This document shows, piece by piece, positions 8,681 to 17,978 of a DNA stretch of 64,000 nt. Location of the stretch: the NCBI RefSeq assembly GCF_036492245.1, contig NZ_AP025286.1, forward strand, positions 1,612,001-1,676,000, in the 5' to 3' direction. Origin of the DNA: Treponema bryantii. GTDB taxonomy: Bacteria > Spirochaetota > Spirochaetia > Treponematales > Treponemataceae. Below the pieces are notes generated by a model. It was not told the origin of the DNA. It worked only from the letters and a program-made list of their open reading frames with translations, and ran no database searches. The translations under genes and the position numbers were made by a program. Every line of letters begins with the position of its first letter. Positions within the stretch are counted from its first letter, which is position 1.

Positions 8681-9703
8681 TTGAATAATAAAAATATAAT
8701 ACAGGAAGATATAGAAAGCATTCTTTTACAAAATTGTGATTTTTCTATATTAAAAAACAAAACTATTTTACTGACAGGTGCCACCGGTCTCATAGGTTCT
8801 GTCATTACAGATATGCTTTGTTTTTTAAATGTTAAATACAATCTAAATTTAAAATTATTACTTATATCACGTCATGAACATGAATCAAAATCTTCATGCA
8901 CAAAATACATAGTACATGATATAAATATCCCCTTTGTTTCAAATGAAAAAATTGATTTTATTATCCATGCTGCATCAAATACACATCCTGTACAATATGC
9001 ATCTGAACCCATTGAAACAATAACCGCAAATATTTTTGGTACCTATAATTTGCTCCAGCTGGCAGAAAAAAATAAAAACTGCAGATTTATTCTTGCTTCA
9101 AGTGTAGAAATTTATGGAGATGATAAAGAGTGTAAAACAAAGGGATTTGAAGAAAAAGACTGTGGTTATTTAGATTGTAATACAGTTCGTGCCGGATATA
9201 ACGAAAGTAAACGATTATGTGAAACTCTATGTCAGGCTTTTCTGGCACAAAAAAAAGTTGATTTTGTCAGTGCAAGACTTTGCAGGGCATACGGACCTAC
9301 TTTGAAAAAAGATGATTCAAAAGTTATGAGTCAGTTTTTAAGGAATGGAGCAGATACAAAAGATATCATATTAAAAAGTGAAGGACTCCAGTATTATTCA
9401 TATATTTATTCTGCAGATGCTGCAAGTGCAATTATTTATCTGATGCTCAAGGGAAAATCAGGTGAAGCATATAATATTGCTGGAAAAGATTCTGATATTC
9501 ATTTAAAAGATTTAGCACAAATTATAGCTGATTATTCAGGAACAAAAGTAATTTTTGATTTACCTTCTGCTATTGAAAAACAAGGTTTCAGTAAAGCACA
9601 GCATGCTGTTTTAAATACAGATAAAATTTGTGAATTGGGTTGGAAACCAGTATATTCTATACTTGATGGCTGTAAGAGAACAATTGATTATTTTAAAGTA
9701 TAA
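8681..9703 (+). CDS. NAD-dependent epimerase/dehydratase (extended SDR)
   Basis: A 340-residue protein starting with TTG behind a GGAG site. TGATGLIGS near residues 29-37 binds the dinucleotide, and YNESK is the YxxxK catalytic pair of extended short-chain dehydrogenases, with a serine-rich ASSVEIYG strand before it. Likely substrate is a nucleotide-activated sugar (UDP-, dTDP- or CDP-linked), used as a building block for the polymer. Substrate and reaction (epimerase, dehydratase or decarboxylase) are not decidable from sequence. Confidence 0.82.
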   Translation: MNNKNIIQEDIESILLQNCDFSILKNKTILLTGATGLIGSVITDMLCFLNVKYNLNLKLLLISRHEHESKSSCTKYIVHDINIPFVSNEKIDFIIHAASNTHPVQYASEPIETITANIFGTYNLLQLAEKNKNCRFILASSVEIYGDDKECKTKGFEEKDCGYLDCNTVRAGYNESKRLCETLCQAFLAQKKVDFVSARLCRAYGPTLKKDDSKVMSQFLRNGADTKDIILKSEGLQYYSYIYSADAASAIIYLMLKGKSGEAYNIAGKDSDIHLKDLAQIIADYSGTKVIFDLPSAIEKQGFSKAQHAVLNTDKICELGWKPVYSILDGCKRTIDYFKV

Positions 9704-9719
9704 GCATTAATTATTTGAA

Positions 9720-11495
9720 TTAAAAATTATACTTTGCAGAAAAAGAAAATCGGAAATTATGCCATACTAAATATTGTTCATCTGCCTGATTATATATTGG
9801 ATTAACAATATGACAATATGCCAAACCAGCACCTAATCTGAAATCTTCTGTTATATAATAATCAGAATCTACACCAATTGTAAGAATACCTTTATAAAAA
9901 TTCCATGTGCGGTTATGCAAATCTCCATTAGCACCTGTGGAAACATCATTTATAGCTTCTTTAAATAAATAACTATTATCAGGATTATATCTATGAATAT
10001 AAATATGAGATAAACCTTTTGGATAGTAAATTTTACAGCCTAAATATTGACTTTGTCCTCCATAACCAATTCCAGAACCAAGCCACTGACCTTTATTTGT
10101 AAATCCTTGTGTAATTATATGATGGAATCCAAAACAATAATTGTATTGCATCTGGAAATCCTGTGACATTTCTGTATTATTCCATTCAAAAAGAATTTCA
10201 CCTGAAATATTTCCTTTTTTATAAATATCGAAGGCTTTCTTTAAACCAAATGTGTAAGTAAATGTATGCCAGTAATGAGTTGTATATGAATTAATTGTAT
10301 CTCTTGCATTTATATGATCATCAAATCCGAATTCAGCATATACATCAATTCCTCCTTTAGGAACTAACCAGTTAAGTGTAATAGAAATCTTTTGATCTTC
10401 AACTTCATTTCCGGATGCGGCTCCGCTTGTTCCATAAAAAGGATTGAAATATTTGTAAAATTCATTATCATCCCATTTACTTATACAGATTTTATTGATT
10501 CCAAGTGTAAGTCCAGGCAAGAAGAAAGGCGAATAAGATAATGTCATTCCGGTTATCTGGTTATGATCATTTGAACTGTCATTATCAAAATAATCACTTT
10601 CTGACAATTTTCCAATCCAGAAACGGAATTCAATATCACCAATATAATAATTAATATATGGAATATAAATTTGAGTCTTTCTTAAACCAATATCAAATTT
10701 AGGATAAGTGGCAGCGTTATTTGAATGTAAAAGTGGATTTAACCAGGCAGGTCCAAGCCACGGACTTTGAGTTCCAAAGCCTAAGGTTAAATTATACCAG
10801 CTCCATCTGATTTCTGAATCACCCCAATCGTAGGTCCAGAAAGCTTTATCACCAAAACGTTGAGGAGCATCAGCACCTTTGTCATTTCCATATCCCCATA
10901 TATATCCGAATTCATTTGTATAAAAGGAACTGTTATCAACTAACTGAAACGCTTTATTTTGCGAAAAGCTCACCTGCGGTTTCACCGTTAACTCAAAGCC
11001 ATAACCTTCAAGACGTAAGCCGGCGGTTAGCGAGGTGTTATAGCCGCGGCCCTGCCAGAGGGCGCCGTCGTTCTGTCCGTAAGGGGTGGCTGTATTGTAA
11101 CTATTAAACCATTCAGGTCCATAAATACGGACAGTAAAATTCTGTTTAATACCACGGGTAAACCAGTTATCGATCGGAGACGCTGGCTGCCACAGTGTAT
11201 ATGTAGTTCCAAGATTGTTATTTTTCCAGATATGAGTTGGACTTTGTTCACCTGAAGTTCGTACTTTTGTGAAGGTTACTTCTTCGTTTTTTTCAAAGGA
11301 TTCAATTTCATTAAATGTCCATACGTTGTCGCTTAAAGATCTATATCCAAGGGTAGGTCGTTTTACGACTCCTGTAAGAGATAGAAAATCATAATAGTCT
11401 TCTTCAATGCTTTTTAAAGATTCCTGAGAATTTAATGTAAAAATCAGAAATATAAATATAAATGGGACAGCAAAATTCTTTAAATTTAAATTCAT
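9720..11495 (-). CDS. Wzi-like outer-membrane beta-barrel protein
   Basis: A 591-residue exported protein. It has a signal peptide (about residues 1-23), many alternating aromatic strands, and a C-terminal phenylalanine (SAKYNF) typical of outer-membrane barrels. A segment near residues 135-155 (PYGQNDGALWQGRG) resembles the conserved region of the Wzi capsule-assembly family, known in proteobacteria and Bacteroidota as surface polysaccharide anchors; this recognition is from memory of the family. Position next to the surface-glycan genes supports the idea. A TATAAT box on the minus strand (11503-11508) ends 7 nt before the ATG and no Shine-Dalgarno is present. The stretch coding for the motif is markedly more GC-rich than the rest of the gene. 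Confidence 0.6.
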   Translation of the reverse strand: MNLNLKNFAVPFIFIFLIFTLNSQESLKSIEEDYYDFLSLTGVVKRPTLGYRSLSDNVWTFNEIESFEKNEEVTFTKVRTSGEQSPTHIWKNNNLGTTYTLWQPASPIDNWFTRGIKQNFTVRIYGPEWFNSYNTATPYGQNDGALWQGRGYNTSLTAGLRLEGYGFELTVKPQVSFSQNKAFQLVDNSSFYTNEFGYIWGYGNDKGADAPQRFGDKAFWTYDWGDSEIRWSWYNLTLGFGTQSPWLGPAWLNPLLHSNNAATYPKFDIGLRKTQIYIPYINYYIGDIEFRFWIGKLSESDYFDNDSSNDHNQITGMTLSYSPFFLPGLTLGINKICISKWDDNEFYKYFNPFYGTSGAASGNEVEDQKISITLNWLVPKGGIDVYAEFGFDDHINARDTINSYTTHYWHTFTYTFGLKKAFDIYKKGNISGEILFEWNNTEMSQDFQMQYNYCFGFHHIITQGFTNKGQWLGSGIGYGGQSQYLGCKIYYPKGLSHIYIHRYNPDNSYLFKEAINDVSTGANGDLHNRTWNFYKGILTIGVDSDYYITEDFRLGAGLAYCHIVNPIYNQADEQYLVWHNFRFSFSAKYNF

Positions 11496-11502
11496 AAAAT
11501 AA

Positions 11503-11508
11503 ATTATA
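11503..11508 (-). promoter_or_regulatory. -10 box 7 nt before the Wzi-like gene start
   Basis: TATAAT on the minus strand ends 7 nt before the ATG at 11495, with no ribosome-binding site between. Transcription would start at or within one base of the start codon. Confidence 0.5.
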
Positions 11509-11562
11509 GTAAATTCTTCTCAAATAATCTATTTGTAAAAAAAATAATAAAAGTGTACTGAA

Positions 11563-11591
11563 TTGCAAGTTTGCGTGTTTTAAATTATAAT
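11563..11591 (+). promoter_or_regulatory. Promoter TTGCAA-17-TATAAT
   Basis: TTGCAA (11563-11568), a 17-bp spacer and TATAAT (11586-11591) precede the exported-protein gene at 11604. The spacing is ideal for the housekeeping sigma factor. The AGGAGG ribosome site follows directly. Confidence 0.65.
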
Positions 11592-11603
11592 AGGAGGATA
11601 CAT

Positions 11604-12326
11604 ATGAAAAGAATAATTTGTTCCGCATTATTTTTAATTACTCTTGTTTTTGCTGGTTTTGCAGATCCATTTAACAGCAGACTTACTGAAAATGAAAGAG
11701 CAAAAATTGCTACTGGTGATATTTTAATTAAGAATATAAATTACGAAAAATATATCAGCCTCAAAAAAGGTGAAGTTACTCTTGGAGACAAGCTTCTTTC
11801 AGAAATTCATGATTTGAATCCTAAATATCTGGCAGAAGTAATTCAGATTAAGCCATATAAGGGAAATGAAGATCTTCCTCAGCGTCTTGAAACAATCTTA
11901 AATAATGTTCCTGAATATGCAGGTATTCCATATTATTCAGAACGTCATGATGCCTGGTGGGATTTGTATGATTCAGCAGAAATTGTAGAAACAATTGACC
12001 GTTCTGATGGAAAAACAATAAAGGCTAAGCTATTAATGGAGCCTTTTGACATTGTTCAGGAAGATATCGTACTCACTCGCGGTTCAGATTCTATCTTGTA
12101 TTCAGCAGTTAATACAAACAAATTGCGATATCTTGATAAATTTGATTGTATCTGGCCACGTAAAATGAAAATCTGTATCCTTTTGTTCCGCGATGGAGAT
12201 AACTGGGTACTTTATGGAATTGGTGGTGTAAATGCACCTCGTGTGCCATTCTTTACAGAACGAATTCAAACATCATTCATCAACAGAATAAATACTTTCT
12301 GTTCATTTATATTTAAGAAATTTTAA
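11604..12326 (+). CDS. Exported treponemal protein of unknown function
   Basis: A 240-residue protein with a clear signal peptide (MKRIICSALFLITLVFAGFA, cleavage near residue 20). The ATG at 11604 follows AGGAGG by 6 nt, so the in-frame upstream TTG at 11571 is rejected. The mature part is mixed alpha/beta with no motif I can assign; it has a tryptophan-rich DAWWDLYD segment and a C-terminal TSFINRINTFCSF region. It looks like a conserved periplasmic protein of treponemes. It is transcribed from its own promoter, 24 nt ahead of rfbD, and could be co-transcribed with it. Confidence 0.7.
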   Translation: MKRIICSALFLITLVFAGFADPFNSRLTENERAKIATGDILIKNINYEKYISLKKGEVTLGDKLLSEIHDLNPKYLAEVIQIKPYKGNEDLPQRLETILNNVPEYAGIPYYSERHDAWWDLYDSAEIVETIDRSDGKTIKAKLLMEPFDIVQEDIVLTRGSDSILYSAVNTNKLRYLDKFDCIWPRKMKICILLFRDGDNWVLYGIGGVNAPRVPFFTERIQTSFINRINTFCSFIFKKF

Positions 12327-12349
12327 TAAAAGAAAAGAGGAAGGGGAAA

Positions 12350-13300
12350 ATGATCTGGTTAATCGGTTGCAAAGGTATGCTTGGTAGTGAGGTTGCAAAG
12401 CAGCTTGATGAAAAAAAACTTCCATGGATTGGTACAGACAACGAGGTTGATATTACTGATCCACAGGCACTTATTGATTTTACAAATAAAATCGAAACAG
12501 CCGCATATTTCCCTTCTGATTTACGCAAAGCAGACAGAAAAATTCAGTGGATTATTAACTGTTCTGCGTATACAAATGTAGACAAAGCAGAAGAAGAACC
12601 TGAACTTGCAGAGAAACTTAATGCAACTGGTCCTCTTAATATTGCCCGCGTTGCACGTTCTATTGGTGCTAAACTGATTCATATTTCAACTGATTATGTT
12701 TTTGATGGTCAGGGAACTTCTCCATACTCAGAAGAACTTCCAAAGGCACCTCTTGGTGTTTATGGTAAGACTAAAGCAGCCGGTGAAGATGCCATCATGA
12801 AGGAAATGAATACCTATTACATTATCCGTACTGCATGGCTTTATGGTTTTGATGGTAAGAATTTTGTATACACTATGACAAAGCTTATGAACAGTCATGA
12901 CCAGATTCGCGTAGTAAATGATCAGAAAGGTACTCCAACTTATGCGCCAGACCTGGCTTCTGTAATTCTCCGTTTTATCGATAAAAGTGATAATGCTAAA
13001 TCATTCTTCGGAAAAAACAGTGCTCCTGCATATGGAATCTATCACTTTACAAATGCTGGTCAGACAAACTGGCATGAATTTGCCTGCGAGATTTACCGTC
13101 TTGGACGTAAATTCGGCCGTATAACACAGGAATGTACTGTAAATCCTTGTACAACTGAAGAATACGGAGCAAAAGTTCAGCGCCCGGCTTATTCTGTACT
13201 CAGCAAGGATAAAATCGCAAAGAGTCTTAAGCTCAAGATTCCAGAATGGCAGAACAGCCTCGAGAAATTCATTAAGAGCGACAGATTTAATCCTCTTTAA
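12350..13300 (+). CDS. rfbD: dTDP-4-dehydrorhamnose reductase
   Basis: A 316-residue RmlD/RfbD-type short-chain dehydrogenase. It has the N-terminal dinucleotide motif GCKGMLG, ISTDYVFDG, and the catalytic YGKTK. It would reduce dTDP-4-keto-L-rhamnose with NAD(P)H in the last step of dTDP-L-rhamnose synthesis. rmlA, rmlB and rmlC are not in the window. An insertion of about 25 residues before the NCSAYTNVD motif is unusual for the family but common in spirochete-type copies. A purine-rich GAGGAAGGGG site precedes the ATG. Rhamnose could be a component of the surface glycan made upstream. Confidence 0.85.
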   Translation: MIWLIGCKGMLGSEVAKQLDEKKLPWIGTDNEVDITDPQALIDFTNKIETAAYFPSDLRKADRKIQWIINCSAYTNVDKAEEEPELAEKLNATGPLNIARVARSIGAKLIHISTDYVFDGQGTSPYSEELPKAPLGVYGKTKAAGEDAIMKEMNTYYIIRTAWLYGFDGKNFVYTMTKLMNSHDQIRVVNDQKGTPTYAPDLASVILRFIDKSDNAKSFFGKNSAPAYGIYHFTNAGQTNWHEFACEIYRLGRKFGRITQECTVNPCTTEEYGAKVQRPAYSVLSKDKIAKSLKLKIPEWQNSLEKFIKSDRFNPL

Positions 13301-13331
13301 TCATAAATAATACTTCAAACAGAAACAACTT

Positions 13332-13360
13332 TTGCAAGTAAACAGAAACTGTGGTATAAT
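13332..13360 (+). promoter_or_regulatory. Leaderless promoter TTGCAA-17-TATAAT
   Basis: TTGCAA (13332-13337), a 17-bp spacer and TATAAT (13355-13360, with an upstream TG) end exactly 6 nt before the ATG at 13367. There is no room for a ribosome-binding site, so the A of the ATG should be +1. Confidence 0.7.
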
Positions 13361-13366
13361 ATCTTT

Positions 13367-14554
13367 ATGATTTCAAAGAAAGTAAAAGATATAGTTGAAA
13401 GCCCATCCAACGGAGTTATCCGCAAGATGTTTGAAGAGGGCGCCATTCTTAAGCAGAAATACGGTGCAGATAAAGTTTATGATTTCAGTATCGGAAACCC
13501 CGACCTTGACCCCCCGCAGAAAGTAGTTGATGCAGTTCGAGAAGTAGCTGCAGATACTACCCACCTCCGCCACGGTTATATGCCGAATGCCGGATACCCT
13601 GAAACCCGTGCCGCAATGGCCGCAAAAACAGCAAAAGAACAGGGAGTTCCTGTTACTGCAGACTGTGTTGTTATGGAAGTTGGAGCCGGTGGTGCACTTA
13701 ATGTTGTCCTTAAGTCACTTCTGAATCCTGGCGAGGAAATTGTAATTCCTTGTCCATATTTTGCTGAATATAATAATTATGTTCATAATCACGACGGTGA
13801 AGTTGTTCCTGTAAAAACTAAGGAAGATTTTTCTCTTGATGTTGATGCGATAAAGGCAGCTCTTGGTCCTAAAACTGCTGCTGTTCTTATCAATTCACCT
13901 AACAATCCAAGTGGTCGTATTTATGATGAAGCTGATTTGATTGCGCTTACAGATATGCTCAAAGAGTTCGGTGCAAAAACAGGCCGTTATCCATATCTGA
14001 TTTGTGATGAACCTTACCGCGACATTACTTATGGAAAAAAAGTTGCTACAGTTTTTGATAAATATGAATATTCTGTAATTGCAACTTCCTTTGCAAAAAA
14101 TCTCAGTGTTCCAGGTGAGCGTGTAGGTTATGTTTGTGTAAATCCTGCCTGTCCTGAAAAAGCTGATTTTATTGCAGCTGCAATTTTCTGTACACGTGTC
14201 CTTGGCTTTGTAAACTGCCCGGCCTTTTTCCAGAAGGTTATTGCAAAAAGCTGGGATGCAGAATGTGATTTTTCTACATACGAAAAGCGCATGAAAGAAA
14301 TCTGCGAGGTTATGGATTATGCCGGCCTCAAATATGCAAAACCAGAAGGTGCTTTCTACCTCTGGGTAAAATGTCCTGATAAATGGAATGATGATGATAT
14401 GGCCTTCACAAATCATCTGAAAAAATACAATATTCTCTGCGCTCCAGGAAGCGGATTCGCAGGTAAAGGCTGGTTCAGAATCGCATATTGCTGTTCTGAA
14501 CAGAGTATTTTGAATAGTAAAGAAGCTTTTTATAAAGCAGTTCATGAAGAATAG
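13367..14554 (+). CDS. Pyridoxal phosphate-dependent aminotransferase (AspC/AAT class I)
   Basis: A 395-residue class I aminotransferase. SPNNPSGRIYDE is the substrate/PLP region and ICDEPYRDI carries the PLP-ring Asp; the Schiff-base lysine is in TSFAKNLSVPGERVG. A C-terminal arginine motif (WFRIAYCC) would bind the substrate carboxylate. Reactions of this class include aspartate:2-oxoglutarate and related transaminations, and the substrate cannot be set. It is predicted to be leaderless. It precedes glgA by only 9 nt, so the two are co-transcribed although no common pathway is evident. Confidence 0.85.
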   Translation: MISKKVKDIVESPSNGVIRKMFEEGAILKQKYGADKVYDFSIGNPDLDPPQKVVDAVREVAADTTHLRHGYMPNAGYPETRAAMAAKTAKEQGVPVTADCVVMEVGAGGALNVVLKSLLNPGEEIVIPCPYFAEYNNYVHNHDGEVVPVKTKEDFSLDVDAIKAALGPKTAAVLINSPNNPSGRIYDEADLIALTDMLKEFGAKTGRYPYLICDEPYRDITYGKKVATVFDKYEYSVIATSFAKNLSVPGERVGYVCVNPACPEKADFIAAAIFCTRVLGFVNCPAFFQKVIAKSWDAECDFSTYEKRMKEICEVMDYAGLKYAKPEGAFYLWVKCPDKWNDDDMAFTNHLKKYNILCAPGSGFAGKGWFRIAYCCSEQSILNSKEAFYKAVHEE

Positions 14555-14563
14555 GAGAGCTAT

Positions 14564-16054
14564 ATGAAAATTTTGATGGTTACTTCGGAAACAGTTCCTT
14601 TTGCTAAAACCGGTGGACTTGCAGACGCCGTTTCAGCACTTGCAATAAATCTTAGAAAACAGGGACATGATGTTCGTATCGTTATGCCTCGTTACTATAA
14701 GATAGACCGCAGCAAACTTAAGGCCATTGAGGCTCCTCTTGCTGTTGCCGCTGGAACCATCGAAACCTGGGTAAAGGTTTATGAAGCTCCTCTTCCTGGA
14801 ACTGATGTTCCTGTTTACTTTATTGATCACGAGCAGTGTTTCGGACGCGACGGTATTTATGGAACTAAGGCTGAGCCTGATTTCCATGATAATCCATACC
14901 GTTCTGCTGTTTTGTGCCACGGTGCTTTCCAGCTCTGTCGTCTGCTTGGCTGGTATCCGGACATTATGCATGCCCACGACTGGTTCTGTTGTCTTGTTCC
15001 AGTACTATTAAAACACGTTTGCCGTAACGGTTATTTTGCTCATACTGCCTCAGTTCTGACAATTCATAATCTTGGATATCAGGGCTGGTATAGTAAAGAT
15101 TCATTCCCGGCTCTTGGTTTGGACTGGAATCTTTACTACGGCGGTGGTTTTGAACGTAACGGAAGCATCAACCTCTTACAGGCTGGTATTTCCTGTGCAG
15201 ATATGATTACAACTGTTTCTCCAACTTATGCTGGCGAAATGAAGAGTGTAGAAGGTGGCTTCGGCCTCGATGGCTTGCTGCGTGTACGCTCAGATGTTGT
15301 TCGAGGTGTCCTCAACGGCTGTGACCTCGAAACCTGGAATCCAAAAACAGATAAACTTCTTCCTGCCAATTTTGATTATAAAGATCTTAGCGGTAAGGCT
15401 AAATGTAAGGAAGCTCTTCAGAAGCGAATGGGACTTCCGGTAAAGAAAGATGTTCCAGTTATTGGTATTGTAACCCGTCTTGCAGATCAGAAGGGTATTG
15501 CAGAAGTATTTGCTCCATCTTACGGAAGCATTTACAGCATCTGTGCAAATATGGATGTACAGTTTGCAATTCTGGGAAGCGGTGAAAAATGGTGTGAAGA
15601 CGAAATAAATTCCCTTCAGTCAAAACTTCCGAATCTTCGTGCTTACATTGGATATGATGAAAGCCTTAGTCATCTGATTGAAGCAGGTTCTGACTTCTTC
15701 TTAATGCCTTCTCGCTATGAGCCATGTGGCCTTAATCAGATGTACTCAATGCTTTATGGAACTCTGCCAATTGTACGCCGTACTGGTGGCCTTGCAGACA
15801 CAGTTGAGCAGTACAATGAGTTTAGTGGAGATGGAACCGGCTTCCTGTTTGATAATCTGACTCCAGGTGCAGTTTACGACACAACTGGCTGGGCTGTATG
15901 GGCATACTACAATAAAAAAGATCACATCAAAAAAATGCAGGTACGCGGTATGCAGAAAAATTTCAGCTGGGACACAAGCGCTCAAAATTATGTAGGAATA
16001 TATTCTGATGCTCTGTGGCGTGGCTGTGGAATTAACACTGCCGACTGGCGTTAG
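14564..16054 (+). CDS. glgA: Glycogen synthase (ADP-glucose, GT5)
   Basis: A 496-residue GT5 enzyme of normal length. The ADP-glucose binding KTGGLAD motif sits at residues 15-21, HAHDW in the middle, and the C-terminal PSRYEPCGLNQMYSM plus RRTGGLADTV complete the active site. It elongates alpha-1,4-glucan in the cytosol. AGGAGAG lies just before the ATG. Its TAG stop overlaps the TAA of the convergent propeller gene by 3 of 4 bases, leaving no room for a terminator. No other glg gene is in the window. Confidence 0.93.
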   Translation: MKILMVTSETVPFAKTGGLADAVSALAINLRKQGHDVRIVMPRYYKIDRSKLKAIEAPLAVAAGTIETWVKVYEAPLPGTDVPVYFIDHEQCFGRDGIYGTKAEPDFHDNPYRSAVLCHGAFQLCRLLGWYPDIMHAHDWFCCLVPVLLKHVCRNGYFAHTASVLTIHNLGYQGWYSKDSFPALGLDWNLYYGGGFERNGSINLLQAGISCADMITTVSPTYAGEMKSVEGGFGLDGLLRVRSDVVRGVLNGCDLETWNPKTDKLLPANFDYKDLSGKAKCKEALQKRMGLPVKKDVPVIGIVTRLADQKGIAEVFAPSYGSIYSICANMDVQFAILGSGEKWCEDEINSLQSKLPNLRAYIGYDESLSHLIEAGSDFFLMPSRYEPCGLNQMYSMLYGTLPIVRRTGGLADTVEQYNEFSGDGTGFLFDNLTPGAVYDTTGWAVWAYYNKKDHIKKMQVRGMQKNFSWDTSAQNYVGIYSDALWRGCGINTADWR

Positions 16055-17958
16055 AACTCGTACCACTGGTCATCTTTAGTAAGATACCAGTCTGCAAGCA
16101 ATTTAGAATCAGAAGTTCCGCACCAAGAAATACTACCATTAGAGTTCAAAATAACCGCACGGCGGCTGTTCAAACAAAGTGTTTTAGGAATAGAAGCTGA
16201 GCGGTTATATGCGAATCTTTTCTTAGTAGAAAGATTATAGCAGTAAACCTTATTACGTCCGATGTTTGTAAAAAGTGTATTTCCATTCAGATAAGTAAAT
16301 GCTTCTGCATCTTCTTCCGCAAACTTCAAAATATTTGTCATCTGCTTTGTATAAACATTATAAGAGAATACATAAGTATTGCGTCCTGTCTCATCAGAAA
16401 CAATATAAAGACCATAAATTGTTTTACCATCTGTGCTCAGAGCGTAAGTAACGTTACCCTTAATACTGATAGGTACTGTTTCCATTGTCTCAGGATTTAC
16501 TGTAAGCAGTGGAGTCTGTGGATTTGTTGCAGCAGACTTTGCAATATAAACGAGTTTATTGTTCATATAAACAGCATCTTGAATACCAGTTCCAGAATAA
16601 ACTTCAGAAAGAGTACCAGTCTGAATATCATAAAGATTTACAACACTGTTACTTTCAATTTCAATAAGATAATCTTTTCCATCTACACTGCAAAGACGTA
16701 CTTTTTGAACACTGTTCTTTGGAGTAAAAAGAACTGAAGGAGTTTTTGTATCAAGATTTAAAAGTTTAATTGGAGTCTTTTCAGACTGACTCCAGAGAAT
16801 TACAGAATTATCTTTATAAGAAATAATATCAGTTTCTCCTGATGTTGATGAAAGCCTTGAGATTACACCAGTATCATAAGAAGAACGGTAAATTGCATTT
16901 GTAGTAAGGAAGTAGAAATCGTTTTCAGCAGGTGCCATTCCATAAATCTTTGAATATGTATTTTCTGTCATTTCTACCATTGTGTTTGTTGTAATAGTTG
17001 CTTCAACTTCACTTTTATAAACGGAACCTGTTTTGCTTCCAAAGTAAATGTTTGTAGCATCTTTTACAGCCGCGGTGATTACTGCTGAGCCACGCGGACC
17101 TTTAAGCGATTTTACAAGACGTGGATTTGAAACCTTGTTATCTTCAAGGCTTTCGAGCATTTTTACTTCGTAGTTTCCACGGCCATCAGTTTCGAGATAA
17201 TAAAGGTTGTAATCAGCTTCTGTAGAAATTATAATCGGATTATTAGCTGATACAGAAGCAATTGTTTTTCCTGCTGCTGTAATATAAATTGAACCGTCTC
17301 TGATTCCTGCAAAATAACGGTTTTCATTATACATTACAGTTTGAGAAAGTCCTTTTACAATCTGCATCTTCTGTTTCAATTTTCCGGTTGTAAAATCATA
17401 AAAAGAAAGATTTCCCGAAGGAGAATAGAATGCACAGGTCTTTTCTGTAGCACTTGTATGAATATAACTTACAATTCCTGTATTTGCTTTAATTTTATCT
17501 ACAATCTGCCAGCCCTGTGTTCTGATAAATACGGCACCGTCTACAGTAGCTGTTCCTGCAATAAGATAATTTCCTTTTGAAGAGTAGGAGAGTGATGTAA
17601 TTGAATCAGAAAACTTCTTCAGATATTTTCTCGAAAGAGTTTTCCAGTCCCAGACTGTAATGCGGTTAATTGAACCACCGTCTGTTTCGTAAAGAGCAAT
17701 TTCGTTTCCATCTGGAGAAACTGCAAGCAGTTTAATTGCAACATCAGAGAACTGATAATGTTCACCCTGTCCGTCGAAAGTCCATCTAATAACAAAGCCA
17801 TCATCAGAAGCTGTGTAATATGAACCATCAGTTCCTCTGGCAGAAACCGGAGCAACCTGAGTTACCTGAGCCTGATGAGATTGGGTTGAAATATGAGATT
17901 GTGCTGAAACAGAGAAAATCAAAAAAGCTGAAGCAATCAAAGAAAAAATCTTTTTCAT
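16051..17958 (-). CDS. Exported WD40/beta-propeller-like protein
   Basis: A 635-residue protein with a signal peptide ending near SVSAQ (residue 19). Repeated blocks of four short strands follow, for example GTDGSYYTASDDGFVIRW and DGNEIALYET, the pattern of WD40 or quinoprotein-like propellers, probably two propellers. It should reside in the periplasm or on the outer membrane and serve as a scaffold. No catalytic motif is visible. A CAGGAG site lies 8-10 nt before the ATG. It is 20 nt downstream of rseP and could be the last gene of that operon, so its expression may follow the translation/envelope genes. Confidence 0.7.
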   Translation of the reverse strand: MKKIFSLIASAFLIFSVSAQSHISTQSHQAQVTQVAPVSARGTDGSYYTASDDGFVIRWTFDGQGEHYQFSDVAIKLLAVSPDGNEIALYETDGGSINRITVWDWKTLSRKYLKKFSDSITSLSYSSKGNYLIAGTATVDGAVFIRTQGWQIVDKIKANTGIVSYIHTSATEKTCAFYSPSGNLSFYDFTTGKLKQKMQIVKGLSQTVMYNENRYFAGIRDGSIYITAAGKTIASVSANNPIIISTEADYNLYYLETDGRGNYEVKMLESLEDNKVSNPRLVKSLKGPRGSAVITAAVKDATNIYFGSKTGSVYKSEVEATITTNTMVEMTENTYSKIYGMAPAENDFYFLTTNAIYRSSYDTGVISRLSSTSGETDIISYKDNSVILWSQSEKTPIKLLNLDTKTPSVLFTPKNSVQKVRLCSVDGKDYLIEIESNSVVNLYDIQTGTLSEVYSGTGIQDAVYMNNKLVYIAKSAATNPQTPLLTVNPETMETVPISIKGNVTYALSTDGKTIYGLYIVSDETGRNTYVFSYNVYTKQMTNILKFAEEDAEAFTYLNGNTLFTNIGRNKVYCYNLSTKKRFAYNRSASIPKTLCLNSRRAVILNSNGSISWCGTSDSKLLADWYLTKDDQWYEF

Positions 17959-17978
17959 AACGGTTCAAAACTCCTGAA

